From: Caldicellulosiruptor hydrothermalis 108
Lineage (GTDB): Bacteria > Bacillota > Thermoanaerobacteria > Caldicellulosiruptorales > Caldicellulosiruptoraceae
Reading direction: 5' to 3'
Assembly (NCBI RefSeq): GCF_000166355.1
Contig: NC_014652.1
Location: 1,313,001 to 1,377,000 of the forward strand
Length of the DNA: 64,000 nucleotides
Positions 42,572-55,765 of the stretch are shown here, one piece after another (the first letter of the stretch is position 1; each line of letters starts with the position of its first letter). Both the position numbers and the translations under genes were made by a program. Below the pieces are notes generated by a model that saw only the letters and a program-made list of their open reading frames with translations, had not been told where the DNA came from and searched no databases.

Positions 42572-43474
42572 ATGGCATTCAAATCCGGATTTGTTGCGTT
42601 AATTGGTCGTCCTAATGTTGGTAAATCTACTCTTATGAACTACCTTGTTGGTAAAAAGATCTCTATTATTTCTCCCAAACCACAGACAACCAGAAACAGT
42701 ATAAAAGGTATCCTCACATTAGAAGATGCTCAGATTATATTCATCGACACACCAGGTGTTCATCCTCCAAAGAACAAGCTGGGTGAGTATATGGTAAAGG
42801 TGTCTGAGAAGACTTTAAAAGAAGTAGATTTGATTTTGTATATTGTAGAAGCAATCGACAATGGAATTGGACCATGGGATGAAGCAATAATAGAAAAGTT
42901 AAAGGAAGTGGAAACTCCCAAGATTCTGGTTTTGAACAAATCTGACCTTGCTTCAAAAGAGAATATGGAGATACTGAAAAGCATTTTCTCCACAAAACTG
43001 AATTTTGAATCTATAGTTGACATAGCTGCAATTAACGGGTACAATTGCGACCTGCTTCTTAGCAAAATAAAGGAACTGCTTCCAGAAGGGCCAAAGTATT
43101 ATCTTGACGATATGACAACTGATGTGAGAGAAAGCTTCATTGTAGCAGAGATTATAAGAGAAAAGATTTTGCTCAATCTTTCTGAAGAAGTACCGCACGG
43201 CGTTGGAATTGCGATTGAGAGGTTTGCAGAAAGAGAAAACAAGGATATACTGGATATTGAAGCCACCATCTATTGTGAAAAAGATTCGCACAAAGCAATA
43301 ATTATTGGTAAAGGCGGTCAGATGCTTAAGAAAATTGGAATGCAAGCACGGGAAGAGCTTGAGATGATATTCGGAATAAAAGTAAATCTTCAGCTTTGGG
43401 TAAAAGTTAAGAAAAACTGGAGAGATGACATCTCTGCCATGAAAATGCTCGGTTATAACCTTAAAGAGGTCTGA
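42572..43474 (+). CDS. era: GTPase Era
   Basis: A ribosome-assembly GTPase binding the 3' end of 16S rRNA. The length of 300 residues is normal. Seen: G1 [11 protein letters not shown] (12-22), G2 around [14 protein letters not shown]3 [10 protein letters not shown]4 LNKSDLAS, and a C-terminal KH domain with [14 protein letters not shown] near residue 245. ATG 42572 with GAGGTGAT eight bases before is preferred to an in-frame GTG at 42560 inside that site. recO follows after seven bases, the usual Firmicute order. Confidence 0.96.
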   Translation: MAFKSGFVALIGRPNVGKSTLMNYLVGKKISIISPKPQTTRNSIKGILTLEDAQIIFIDTPGVHPPKNKLGEYMVKVSEKTLKEVDLILYIVEAIDNGIGPWDEAIIEKLKEVETPKILVLNKSDLASKENMEILKSIFSTKLNFESIVDIAAINGYNCDLLLSKIKELLPEGPKYYLDDMTTDVRESFIVAEIIREKILLNLSEEVPHGVGIAIERFAERENKDILDIEATIYCEKDSHKAIIIGKGGQMLKKIGMQAREELEMIFGIKVNLQLWVKVKKNWRDDISAMKMLGYNLKEV

Positions 43475-43481
43475 GGAATAG

Positions 43482-44216
43482 ATGAAATTAATTAAAACTA
43501 AAGGAATTGTGCTAAAAGAGACAAACTTTGAAGAGTCGAGTAAGATTTTGACTGTGCTCACAAGCGACTTTGGCAAAATTCAAGTTTTATCGAAAAATTG
43601 TAGAAGGCTATTGAGTGTACTTTCTGCTGTATCTCAGCCGCTCATGTTCTGTGAGTTTGTTATAAGAAGAACAAAAGATATATACTCAATTTCTTCAGCA
43701 TCTGTGATTGAATCATTTTTTGAACTGTCTCAAGATGTAAATCTTGCAATTTATTCGGGATATCTTATTGAACTTGTTGACACTTTCTTGGAATTTGAAC
43801 AAAAAAATGAGGATGTTTTAAGGCTTCTTTTAAACTCTCTTTATCTTCTGAAAAAAGGAAAAGACCCTGAAGTGGTCAGCAGGATATTTGAAATAAAAAT
43901 TTTAGTATATACAGGCTTTTTCCCTCAGTTTACCCAGTGTGTAAAGTGTCAGAGAAAGGACATTACAAGAGCTTTCTTTTCTTTCGAAAATAGTGGTCTT
44001 ACTTGCGAAAAGTGCAAAGAAGAGAACGATATAGAAATTGAGATTGAAGTTGTAAAGAGTATTTTGGTTATTGCAGCAACCAACTTAAAAAAGCTCAACA
44101 AGATTTCGCTTGACAGGTCTTTGAATAACAAGATAAAGACCATAACGCTACCATATATTAAAATGGTGCTGCAAAAAGATATCAAAATTCTTGATTTTTT
44201 TAGGTTTATACAATAA
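43482..44216 (+). CDS. recO: DNA repair protein RecO
   Basis: A RecF-pathway mediator that loads RecA and anneals strands. The protein has 244 residues. The N-terminal OB fold opens [20 protein letters not shown] four-Cys zinc site lies in the middle (CVKCQRKD, then CEKCKEEND, about residues 152-180). Downstream of era with GAGGAATAG before the ATG. All expected parts are present. Confidence 0.93.
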   Translation: MKLIKTKGIVLKETNFEESSKILTVLTSDFGKIQVLSKNCRRLLSVLSAVSQPLMFCEFVIRRTKDIYSISSASVIESFFELSQDVNLAIYSGYLIELVDTFLEFEQKNEDVLRLLLNSLYLLKKGKDPEVVSRIFEIKILVYTGFFPQFTQCVKCQRKDITRAFFSFENSGLTCEKCKEENDIEIEIEVVKSILVIAATNLKKLNKISLDRSLNNKIKTITLPYIKMVLQKDIKILDFFRFIQ

Positions 44217-44268
44217 AATAAATTCGACTCGTGATAAAAATAATAAATTTGAAGGTGGTAAGAGCAAT

Positions 44269-45573
44269 ATGGTGACAATGGATGAAATAGTTGCCCTTTG
44301 CAAACGTCGTGGATTTATATTCCAATCAAGCGAGATATACGGTGGACTCAATAGCTGCTGGGACTATGGTCCTCTTGGTGTAGAGATGAAAAATAACATA
44401 AAAAGACTGTGGTGGAAAGCAAACGTCCAGCTCAGAGACGATGTTGTGGGGCTTGACTCGAGCATCTTGATGAACCCAAAGGTGTGGGAAGCAAGCGGAC
44501 ACTTGAGTAATTTTGCCGACCCTATGGCTGACTGCAAGGTGTGCAAAAAAAGATGGAGAGTAGACCAGTTACAAGAGTATAAGTGTCCTGAATGCGGCGG
44601 TGAACTTACGGAGGCAAGGATGTTCAACCTTATGTTCAAAACATTTATGGGCCCTGTGGAGGACGAGTCGGCAGTAGTGTATTTGAGACCTGAAACAGCA
44701 CAAGGTATTTTTGTAAACTTTGTAAACGTACAGCAGACCATGAGAAAAAAACTTCCTTTTGGGATTGCTCAGATTGGTAAGTCGTTCAGAAATGAAATCA
44801 CGCCTGGTAACTTTATTTTCAGGACAAGAGAGTTTGAACAGATGGAAATAGAGTATTTTGTAAAGCCAGGGACTGATGAGTACTGGCACAAACACTGGAT
44901 TGAGCAAAGGATAAACTGGTATTACAAGCTGGGAATAAGAAAGGAAAACTTGAGAGTTCGTGAACACGGCAAGGACGAGCTTGCACACTATGCAAAAGCA
45001 TGTGTGGACATTGAATATTTATTCCCGATGGGATGGTCTGAACTTGAAGGTATTGCGAACAGGACCGATTTTGACCTGACACAGCATCAAAAATACAGTG
45101 GCGAAAATTTAACATACTTTGACGATGAGACAAAACAAAGGTATATTCCATATGTAATTGAGCCATCTGCGGGCGTGGACAGGTCTTTACTTGCATTTTT
45201 AATTGATGCATATGAATACCAGCAGATTGATAAAGATGACTTTAGAGTGGTACTTCACCTTCATCCTGCGATTGCGCCTGTAAAAGCTGCTGTGTTCCCG
45301 CTTATGAAAAAAGAAGAGCTTGTAAAAAAAGCAAGGGAAATTTACAATGAGCTTAAATACAAGTGGATTGTTCAATACGATGAGAGTGGTAGCATAGGTA
45401 AAAGATACAGACGCCAAGATGAGATAGGAACACCGTTCGGGATCACGGTGGATTATCAGACTTTAGAAGATGAAACTGTTACGATAAGAGATAGAGACAC
45501 CATGGAGCAAGTGAGGGTGCATATAAAAGAAATAATTCCTTACCTTGAAGAAAGAATTGAGGTAAAGTTTTAA
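44269..45573 (+). CDS. glyQS: Glycyl-tRNA synthetase (single-chain, alpha2 type)
   Basis: Charges tRNA-Gly. A 434-residue class II synthetase of the eukaryote/archaea-like single-chain kind found in Bacillus and some clostridia, not the two-gene GlyQ/GlyS form. Seen: [20 protein letters not shown] near residue 13, a Cys4 insert ([16 protein letters not shown]), motif 2 [10 protein letters not shown], motif 3 [15 protein letters not shown], and a C-terminal anticodon domain. ATG 44269 has AAGGTGG ten bases before; a further upstream in-frame ATG at 44191 overlaps recO and lacks a site. No T-box fits in the 52-base gap. Confidence 0.95.
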   Translation: MVTMDEIVALCKRRGFIFQSSEIYGGLNSCWDYGPLGVEMKNNIKRLWWKANVQLRDDVVGLDSSILMNPKVWEASGHLSNFADPMADCKVCKKRWRVDQLQEYKCPECGGELTEARMFNLMFKTFMGPVEDESAVVYLRPETAQGIFVNFVNVQQTMRKKLPFGIAQIGKSFRNEITPGNFIFRTREFEQMEIEYFVKPGTDEYWHKHWIEQRINWYYKLGIRKENLRVREHGKDELAHYAKACVDIEYLFPMGWSELEGIANRTDFDLTQHQKYSGENLTYFDDETKQRYIPYVIEPSAGVDRSLLAFLIDAYEYQQIDKDDFRVVLHLHPAIAPVKAAVFPLMKKEELVKKAREIYNELKYKWIVQYDESGSIGKRYRRQDEIGTPFGITVDYQTLEDETVTIRDRDTMEQVRVHIKEIIPYLEERIEVKF

Positions 45574-45583
45574 ACAAAATATA

Positions 45584-45611
45584 TTCTCAAACTGCAAAAA
45601 TATGCTATAAT
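45584..45611 (+). promoter_or_regulatory. Candidate ppdK promoter
   Basis: A perfect -10 TATAAT (45606-45611) has only a weak -35 (TTCTCA, 45584-45589) 16 bp away. The leader would be about 70 nt. Confidence 0.45.
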
Positions 45612-45685
45612 ATTTTATGTTGTAACATGCCAAGTTTCCCCTTTATATATTTTCCCTAATAAATTTCACATAGGAGGGATTTTAA

Positions 45686-48337
45686 TTGAGCAAAAAGAAA
45701 TACGTCTACATGTTCTATGAAGGTAACAAAGACATGAGAGAGCTTCTTGGTGGAAAAGGTGCGAATCTTGCTGAGATGACAAATCTTGGACTTCCTGTTC
45801 CTCCTGGATTTACTGTCACAACAGAAGCTTGTACAAGATACTATGAAGAAGGCGAAAAGATAGCAGATGAGATTGTAGAAGAGATCTTTGAAAAACTTGC
45901 TGAACTTGAGAAGATCACAGGCAAGAAATTCGGTGATCCAAGCAACCCACTTCTTGTCTCTGTTCGAAGCGGTGCAAGAGTTTCAATGCCAGGTATGATG
46001 GATACAATCCTCAACCTTGGTATCAATGATGAAGTTGTTGAAGGGTTAGCAAAACTTACAAACAATGAGAGGTTCGCATACGACTCATACAGAAGATTCA
46101 TTCAGATGTTCTCTGACGTTGTTATGGGCATTGAAAAGAACAAGTTTGAAAAGATACTTGATGAAGTCAAAGAAAAGTATGGTGCAAAATACGACACAGA
46201 CTTGACAGCTGAGCATTTAAAAGAGGTTGTTGTAAAGTACAAAGAGCTTTACAAAGCTGAAAAAGGTGAAGATTTCCCGCAAGACCCTAAAGTTCAACTC
46301 TTAGAAGCGGTAAAAGCAGTTTTCAGGTCCTGGAACAACCCAAGAGCTATTGTATACAGAAGACTTAACGAGATCCCACACGATTGGGGAACAGCTGTAA
46401 ACGTTCAGATGATGGCATATGGTAACATGGGCAACGACTCTGGTACAGGCGTTGCATTTACAAGAAATCCTGCAACAGGTGAAAAAGAGCTTTATGGCGA
46501 GTTCTTGATGAACGCACAGGGTGAAGACGTTGTTGCAGGTATCAGAACACCACAGCCAATCTCTGCTTTGAAAGAGACAATGCCAGAGGTTTACCAGCAG
46601 CTTGCTGACATTGCAAAGAAACTTGAAACATATTACAAAGACATGCAGGATATGGAGTTTACAATTGAAAGAGGCAAACTCTATATGCTTCAGACAAGAA
46701 ATGGTAAGAGAACTGCACAGGCAGCGCTTAAGATTGCAGTTGATATGGTGGAAGAAGGTCTTATTACAAAAGAAGAAGCAATGTTAAAAGTTGACCCCAA
46801 ACAGCTTGATACACTACTTCACCCAACATTTGAGCCAGATGCACTCAAAGCTGCAAAACCAATTGCAAAGGGTCTTCCTGCATCACCTGGTGCTGCAACA
46901 GGTAAGATTTATTTCACAGCTGAAGAAGCAAAAGCTGCTGTTGAAAGAGGAGAAAAGAAGGTTATTCTTGTTAGAACAGAAACATCTCCAGAGGACATTG
47001 AAGGTATGGTTGCAGCTCAGGGTATTTTGACATCAAGAGGCGGTATGACATCACACGCTGCAGTTGTTGCAAGAGGTATGGGTAAATGCTGTGTTGCAGG
47101 ATGTGGCGACATTACTATAAACGAAGAAGAGAAATATTTCACGACACCTGATGGAAAAGTTTATCGTGAAGGGGATTGGATTTCACTTGACGGTTCAACA
47201 GGATACGTATATGCTGGAGAGCTTCCAACAAAAGAGCCAGAGCTCACAGGTTATTTTGCAACATTTATGCAATGGGCTGATGAGATAAGAAGACTTAAAG
47301 TTAGAGCAAACGCAGATACACCAAGAGATGCTGCACAGGCAAGGAAGTTTGGTGCAGAGGGTATTGGTCTTTGCAGAACAGAGCACATGTTCTTTGAAGA
47401 AGATAGAATTCCTGCAATGAGAGAGATGATTGTTGCAAGAACAGAAGAGCAGAGAAGAAAAGCTCTTGAGAAGCTCCTACCAATGCAAAGAGGAGACTTT
47501 GAAGCACTGTTCAGAGAAATGAAAGGTTACCCTGTTACAATAAGACTTTTAGACCCACCACTCCATGAATTCTTGCCAAAAGAAGATGATGCTATAAGAG
47601 AACTTGCAGCACAGATGGGCATCACCTTTGAAGAACTCAAGGCAATTGTTCAGAGTTTGCACGAGCTCAACCCGATGCTTGGACACAGAGGTTGCCGTTT
47701 GGCTGTAACATATCCTGAGATTGCTGAGATGCAGACAAGGGCTATTATCGAGGCAGCAATCAATGTAAAGAATGAAGGTATTGATGTTGTTCCTGAGATA
47801 ATGGTTCCTCTTGTTGGTGAGTTAAAAGAGCTCAAATATATTAAAGACATCATTGTAAAGACAGCTGAAAAAGTTATGGAAGAAAAAGGTGTTAAGATTG
47901 AATACAAAGTTGGGACAATGATTGAGGTACCACGTGCTGCACTTACTGCTGATGAGATTGCAAAAGAAGCTGAGTTCTTCTCATTCGGTACAAACGACTT
48001 GACACAGATGACATATGGTTTTTCCAGAGACGACATTGGTAAGTTCTTAAATGACTACTTTGAAAAGAAAATATTCGAAACAGATCCATTTGCAAGACTT
48101 GACGAAAAAGGTGTTGGCAAACTCATTAAGATGGCTGCAGAACTTGGAAGAGCAACAAGACCAGACATCAAACTTGGTATCTGTGGTGAGCATGGCGGCG
48201 ATCCATCCAGCATAGAGTTCTGCCACAACGCAGGGCTTGACTATGTATCATGTTCACCGTTCAGAGTACCAATTGCAAGACTTGCTGCAGCTCAGGCTCA
48301 AGTAAAATCAAAGATGAAGGCATTTATTGATAAATAA
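45686..48337 (+). CDS. ppdK: Pyruvate, phosphate dikinase
   Basis: Interconverts pyruvate, ATP and phosphate with PEP, AMP and PPi. The length of 883 residues is normal. The N-terminal ATP-grasp part holds [20 protein letters not shown], the central swivelling domain has the phospho-His in [17 protein letters not shown] near residue 455, and the C-terminal PEP-binding barrel has [33 protein letters not shown] and [13 protein letters not shown] start with a strong AGGAGGGAT. Placed just upstream of the glycolytic operon with its own terminator; in PPi-using anaerobes it can run glycolytically. Confidence 0.97.
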   Translation: MSKKKYVYMFYEGNKDMRELLGGKGANLAEMTNLGLPVPPGFTVTTEACTRYYEEGEKIADEIVEEIFEKLAELEKITGKKFGDPSNPLLVSVRSGARVSMPGMMDTILNLGINDEVVEGLAKLTNNERFAYDSYRRFIQMFSDVVMGIEKNKFEKILDEVKEKYGAKYDTDLTAEHLKEVVVKYKELYKAEKGEDFPQDPKVQLLEAVKAVFRSWNNPRAIVYRRLNEIPHDWGTAVNVQMMAYGNMGNDSGTGVAFTRNPATGEKELYGEFLMNAQGEDVVAGIRTPQPISALKETMPEVYQQLADIAKKLETYYKDMQDMEFTIERGKLYMLQTRNGKRTAQAALKIAVDMVEEGLITKEEAMLKVDPKQLDTLLHPTFEPDALKAAKPIAKGLPASPGAATGKIYFTAEEAKAAVERGEKKVILVRTETSPEDIEGMVAAQGILTSRGGMTSHAAVVARGMGKCCVAGCGDITINEEEKYFTTPDGKVYREGDWISLDGSTGYVYAGELPTKEPELTGYFATFMQWADEIRRLKVRANADTPRDAAQARKFGAEGIGLCRTEHMFFEEDRIPAMREMIVARTEEQRRKALEKLLPMQRGDFEALFREMKGYPVTIRLLDPPLHEFLPKEDDAIRELAAQMGITFEELKAIVQSLHELNPMLGHRGCRLAVTYPEIAEMQTRAIIEAAINVKNEGIDVVPEIMVPLVGELKELKYIKDIIVKTAEKVMEEKGVKIEYKVGTMIEVPRAALTADEIAKEAEFFSFGTNDLTQMTYGFSRDDIGKFLNDYFEKKIFETDPFARLDEKGVGKLIKMAAELGRATRPDIKLGICGEHGGDPSSIEFCHNAGLDYVSCSPFRVPIARLAAAQAQVKSKMKAFIDK

Positions 48338-48354
48338 GACTATTGTGAAGAGGA

Positions 48355-48393
48355 GCAGAGGAAGGCAAAAAAATGTCTTCCTCTGCTTTTTTT
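48355..48393 (+). terminator. Terminator after ppdK
   Basis: Stem GCAGAGGAAG/CTTCCTCTGC is followed by seven T. Confidence 0.9.
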
Positions 48394-48405
48394 GTATGTA
48401 TACAC

Positions 48406-48433
48406 TTGAATGGAAATAAAAAAATGGTATAAT
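48406..48433 (+). promoter_or_regulatory. Promoter of the cggR-gap-pgk/tpi-gpmI-eno operon
   Basis: TTGAAT (48406-48411) and a perfect TATAAT (48428-48433) lie 16 bp apart. Transcription should begin near 48440, exactly where the GGGAC half-site begins. Confidence 0.7.
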
Positions 48434-48439
48434 ATTATT

Positions 48440-48476
48440 GGGACCAAAAAGCAAGATATGTGGATAAATTTGTCCC
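48440..48476. promoter_or_regulatory. Candidate CggR operator
   Basis: GGGAC (48440-48444) and GTCCC (48472-48476) form an inverted pair just downstream of the -10. The Bacillus CggR operator is likewise built of GGGAC/TGTC elements placed after the promoter of cggR. The match is to half-sites only, so this is a candidate. Confidence 0.5.
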
Positions 48477-48495
48477 GCTGGAGAATGAGAGAGTT

Positions 48496-49518
48496 ATGGA
48501 AAGTTATTTTGAATCTATAAAGAAAATTGCTCCTGAAATTGTTGAAATTATTGAAAGAAGATATGAGATTCTCAAAAATATTAGTTATTATCAACCAATT
48601 GGTCGAAGAGTTCTTGCAGAAAAGCTCAGCCTCACTGAAAGGATTGTTAGAAATGAAATAGACATATTGAGAAATTTAGGACTCATAAATGTAACTGAAA
48701 ACGGAACGTTTTTAACAAATGAAGGCAAAGAGATTCTTGAAAAACTTTCTAACATAGTATATGATATAAAGGGATTAGAAGATATAAAGGCAAAGGTAAA
48801 AGAGATTTTAAAAGCAAAGGATGTATATGTTGTCCCGGGAGATGCTGATTTAAACCCTTATGTGCTAAAAGAAATTGGAATTTTGGCAAGTAAGGTCATT
48901 CTTACATTGATAGAAGATGTAAAGATAATTGCTGTAACAGGTGGGCAAACTGTAAAAGAAGTTGTTGATAGTTTTCCAACATGTTCTTTTAAAGACATAT
49001 TGGTTGTTCCAGCAAGAGGCGGGATAGGTCAGGAAGTTGAAAAACAGGCAAATACACTTGCGGCAAACTTAGCGAAAAAGATAAATGGTAGTTATAAGCT
49101 TCTTCATCTACCTGATACAATGGATGAAGAGGTTTACAATCTTTTGATTAAAAAAGAAGAGGTTCAAGAGGTTCTAAACGATATTAACAACGCAGATATG
49201 CTTGTATTTGGAATAGGAAATGCAATTGAAATGGCAAAGAGAAGGAAATTGAGCCAAGATATGATAGAAAAACTCAAAAAGGTTGGAGCAATTGGTGAAA
49301 TATTTGGGTATTATTTTGACAAAGCTGGCAGGATTGTGTATTCGACCACTACAATAGGTATAAAACTTGAAAAAATAAAAAACATTAAATATATGATAGG
49401 AGTTGCAGGAGGTTCACACAAAGCAGAGGCGATTTTATCGCTTGGAGAGATAAAAAACAATACCGTATTTGTTATAGACGAAGGAATAGCTAAAAGAATT
49501 ATAAGTTTAGAAAAGTAA
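48496..49518 (+). CDS. cggR: Central glycolytic genes regulator CggR
   Basis: A SorC/DeoR-type repressor released by fructose-1,6-bisphosphate in Bacillus. N-terminal helix-turn-helix (YYQPIGRRVLAEKLSLTER) and a sugar-phosphate-binding C-terminal domain (IIAVTGGQTVKEVVDSFP; GVAGGSHKAEAILSLG). ATG 48496 gives 340 residues and a start that lines up with the Bacillus protein as I recall it. A GTG at 48460 is in frame, but it has no clear ribosome site and lies inside the candidate operator. The gap gene follows, as in Bacillus. Confidence 0.9.
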   Translation: MESYFESIKKIAPEIVEIIERRYEILKNISYYQPIGRRVLAEKLSLTERIVRNEIDILRNLGLINVTENGTFLTNEGKEILEKLSNIVYDIKGLEDIKAKVKEILKAKDVYVVPGDADLNPYVLKEIGILASKVILTLIEDVKIIAVTGGQTVKEVVDSFPTCSFKDILVVPARGGIGQEVEKQANTLAANLAKKINGSYKLLHLPDTMDEEVYNLLIKKEEVQEVLNDINNADMLVFGIGNAIEMAKRRKLSQDMIEKLKKVGAIGEIFGYYFDKAGRIVYSTTTIGIKLEKIKNIKYMIGVAGGSHKAEAILSLGEIKNNTVFVIDEGIAKRIISLEK

Positions 49519-49534
49519 AAGGTAAGAGGCAAAA

Positions 49535-49565
49535 ACACTGCAAGAGCAGGCAGCTTTTGCAGTGT
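49535..49565 (+). other. Stem-loop in the cggR-gap intergenic leader
   Basis: A 13-bp stem (ACACTGCAAGAGC with GCTTTTGCAGTGT, one G-U) and a five-base loop. It is followed by AAAAATAAAAAAATA, not T, so it cannot be a plus-strand terminator. A stem-loop at the same place protects processed gapA mRNA in Bacillus; the same role is inferred. Confidence 0.7.
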
Positions 49566-49595
49566 AAAAATAAAAAAATAACGAAGGGATGGTAG

Positions 49596-50615
<1,020 letters not shown>

Positions 50616-50638
50616 TTTTAAATTAAAAAATAGTTATT

Positions 50639-50691
50639 AAGACTGGTCCGGGAAAGATTGTATGACAGCAAATATCTTCCGGACCAGTCTT
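50639..50691 (+). other. Long hairpin between gapA and the pgk-tpi fusion
   Basis: A perfect 13-bp stem (AAGACTGGTCCGG with CCGGACCAGTCTT), extended inward by further partial pairing (GAAAGAT with ATCTT). The 3' side continues GATTTGAAAA, so no U-tract is present. It fits a processing or 3'-stabilising element of the operon mRNA. Confidence 0.7.
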
Positions 50692-50725
50692 GATTTGAAA
50701 AATATATTTTGGGGTGATTGGAACA

Positions 50726-52678
50726 ATGCCTAAGCTCAACAAAAAGACCATAAGAGATATAGATGTAAGCGGTAAAAGGGTTCTTGTGAGGGTTGACTTT
50801 AATGTTCCTCAAGATGAAAATGGCAATATCACTGATGATAGAAGAATAAGAGAAGCTCTTCCTACAATAAAGTATCTCATTGACCACAACGCAAAGGTAA
50901 TATTGGTATCCCATTTGGGAAGACCGAAGGGCAAATTTGACCCGAAATACTCGATGGCTCCTGTTGCAAAAAGACTTTCTGAGCTTCTCGGCAAGGAAGT
51001 TGTTCTTGCAAAAGACGTTATAGGCGATGATGCAAAAAAGTGTGTTGAGCAGATGAAAGAAAGAGATGTAGTTCTTCTTGAAAATGTCAGATTCCACAAA
51101 GAGGAAGAAGAAAATGATAGAGAATTTGCAAAGGCTTTAGCCTCGCTTGCAGACATTTATGTCAATGACGCATTTGGTACAGCTCACAGAGCACATGCAT
51201 CAACAGCAGGTGTTGCAGAGTTCTTGCCTGCAGTTGCTGGATTTTTGATGGAAAAAGAGATAGAAATGCTTGGCAATGCTCTTGCAAATCCGCAAAGACC
51301 TTTTGTTGCAATCTTGGGTGGCGCAAAAGTTTCTGATAAGATTGGGGTTATTACAAATCTTCTTGAAAAGGTTGATAGTCTCTTAATTGGCGGTGCAATG
51401 GCTTATACCTTCTTGAAGGCAAAAGGATATAAAATCGGGAAGTCAAAATGCGAAGATGATAAGCTTGATGTTGCAAGAGAGATAATGAAAAAGGCAGAGG
51501 AAAAAGGAGTAAACCTTCTGCTGCCTGTTGGAAGCATAGTAGCAAAAGAGTTTAAAAATGATACAGAGTTTATGTACGTACCATCAGATGCAATGCCAGA
51601 CGATATGATGGGTATGGACATAGGGAATACCACAATTGAGCTTTTCTCAAAAGAGATAAAGAAGGCAAAGACCATTGTTTGGAACGGACCAATGGGTGTA
51701 TTTGAATTTCCAAACTTTGCAAAGGGAACAGAAGCTATCGCAAGAGCTGTTGCTGAGGCTGTTGAAGAAAATGGCGCAATTGCAATTATCGGTGGTGGCG
51801 ACTCTGCGGCTGCTGTTGAAAAACTGGGGTTTGCTGATAAGATGACACATATTTCAACAGGTGGCGGTGCTTCATTAGAGTTCTTGGAAGGCAAAGTTTT
51901 ACCAGGTATTGCATGTCTTCTTGATAAAAATCCAAGAAAAAAGATAATCGCAGCAAACTGGAAGATGAACAAGACTCCTATTGAGGCGAAAGAGTTTGTT
52001 GAAGAGCTGAAAAAATATATTGATGATGTTCAGGCAGAAGTAGTTATCTGTGCTCCATCAATTCTTGTTCCTTATGTCAAAGAAGCAATAGAAGGAACAA
52101 ATATAAAACTTGGAACACAAAACATGTTCTATGAAGAAAAAGGTGCATATACAGGTGAGATCTCAGGTCCAATGTTAAAGGAAGTTGGAGTTGAGTATGT
52201 GGTAATTGGTCACTCTGAAAGAAGGCAGTACTTTGGTGAAACTGATGAGATTGTGAACAAGAAAGTGTTAGCAGCGCTCAAGTTCGGTATCAAGCCTATT
52301 GTATGTGTTGGTGAGACACTTAAGCAAAGAGAATATGGTATTACAGATGAGCTTGTAAGGCTTCAGGTCAAGATTGCACTAAATGGTGTCTCAAAAGAAG
52401 ATGTTGAAAAGGTTGTCATTGCATATGAGCCTATCTGGGCAATAGGTACAGGTAAGAATGCAACACCTGAAGAGGCAAATAGAGTAATTGGGGTTATCAG
52501 AAATGTAATTGCAGAGATTTACGATGAAGATACTGCGCAAAAGGTTAGAATTCAGTATGGCGGAAGTGTAAACTCTGCAAATTCAGCAGACATTTTCAAT
52601 ATGCCAGAGATTGATGGAGGCTTAGTTGGCGGTGCAAGCCTTAATGCTCAGGAATTTGCAAAGATATTACACTACTAA
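50726..52678 (+). CDS. pgk-tpi: Bifunctional phosphoglycerate kinase / triosephosphate isomerase fusion
   Basis: One uninterrupted frame of 650 residues carries two enzymes. Residues 1 to about 400 are phosphoglycerate kinase ([50 protein letters not shown], then a terminal [11 protein letters not shown]). Residues about 405-650 are triosephosphate isomerase, with catalytic Lys in [10 protein letters not shown], His in [11 protein letters not shown], Glu in [20 protein letters not shown] and phosphate loop GGLVGGASL. The linker is only a few residues. A PGK-TIM fusion is known in Thermotoga. ATG 50726 with GGGGTGAT seven bases before; an in-frame GTG lies within that site. Confidence 0.96.
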   Translation: MPKLNKKTIRDIDVSGKRVLVRVDFNVPQDENGNITDDRRIREALPTIKYLIDHNAKVILVSHLGRPKGKFDPKYSMAPVAKRLSELLGKEVVLAKDVIGDDAKKCVEQMKERDVVLLENVRFHKEEEENDREFAKALASLADIYVNDAFGTAHRAHASTAGVAEFLPAVAGFLMEKEIEMLGNALANPQRPFVAILGGAKVSDKIGVITNLLEKVDSLLIGGAMAYTFLKAKGYKIGKSKCEDDKLDVAREIMKKAEEKGVNLLLPVGSIVAKEFKNDTEFMYVPSDAMPDDMMGMDIGNTTIELFSKEIKKAKTIVWNGPMGVFEFPNFAKGTEAIARAVAEAVEENGAIAIIGGGDSAAAVEKLGFADKMTHISTGGGASLEFLEGKVLPGIACLLDKNPRKKIIAANWKMNKTPIEAKEFVEELKKYIDDVQAEVVICAPSILVPYVKEAIEGTNIKLGTQNMFYEEKGAYTGEISGPMLKEVGVEYVVIGHSERRQYFGETDEIVNKKVLAALKFGIKPIVCVGETLKQREYGITDELVRLQVKIALNGVSKEDVEKVVIAYEPIWAIGTGKNATPEEANRVIGVIRNVIAEIYDEDTAQKVRIQYGGSVNSANSADIFNMPEIDGGLVGGASLNAQEFAKILHY

Positions 52679-52702
52679 TTATGGCAAGTAAAGGGGAATA
52701 AG

Positions 52703-55593
<2,891 letters not shown>

Positions 55594-55642
55594 ATCCACA
55601 AAAGTCCAAAGATAAGCTTTGGATTCACAATGGAATTAAGAT

Positions 55643-55672
55643 AGAGGGAAAGTGTTGAACTTTCCCTCTTTT
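55643..55672 (+). terminator. Terminator of the glycolytic operon
   Basis: A 9-bp stem GAGGGAAAG/CTTTCCCTC is followed by TTTTCATTTT. A weaker hairpin (TCCAAAG/CTTTGGA) lies about 30 bases before it. The downstream uxaC promoter is built into the loop and 3' arm. Confidence 0.85.
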
Positions 55673-55683
55673 CATTTTATAAT
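55655..55683 (+). promoter_or_regulatory. uxaC promoter embedded in the eno terminator
   Basis: TTGAAC (55655-55660), exactly 17 bp, then a perfect TATAAT (55678-55683). The -35 sits in the loop and 3' arm of the terminator hairpin. Confidence 0.7.
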
Positions 55684-55685
55684 AT

Positions 55686-55720
55686 ATTCAAACAGATTCT
55701 GTTGTGAATTTTGTTTGAAT
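55686..55720. promoter_or_regulatory. Inverted repeat downstream of the uxaC -10 (possible operator)
   Basis: ATTCAAACA (55686-55694) and TGTTTGAAT (55712-55720) are perfect 9-bp inverted arms 17 bp apart, starting at the expected transcription start. The position suits a repressor of hexuronate genes. No regulator gene is present nearby. Confidence 0.5.
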
Positions 55721-55765
55721 CTTTTAGAAATTGTGTTGAAACAAGTTTCAAGGAGGTTTGGAAAG

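Noticed and set aside
42953-43576. 207-codon minus-strand frame across era and recO
   Set aside because: Covers two confidently called genes and shows no family motif.
44217-44268. T-box leader before glycyl-tRNA synthetase
   Set aside because: The gap is only 52 bases with no room for a specifier stem or terminator pair.
49535-49565. Terminator between cggR and gapA
   Set aside because: The stem is followed by A-rich, not T-rich, sequence on the plus strand, so it is listed as a processing or stabilising hairpin instead.
51403-51972. 189-codon minus-strand frame inside pgk-tpi
   Set aside because: Antisense to a conserved enzyme; composition (Ser, Pro, Ile) is typical of a shadow frame.
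55652-55765. Upstream extension of uxaC by 38 codons
   Set aside because: It begins inside the terminator/promoter; AAGGAGG before ATG 55766 and family length fix the later start.
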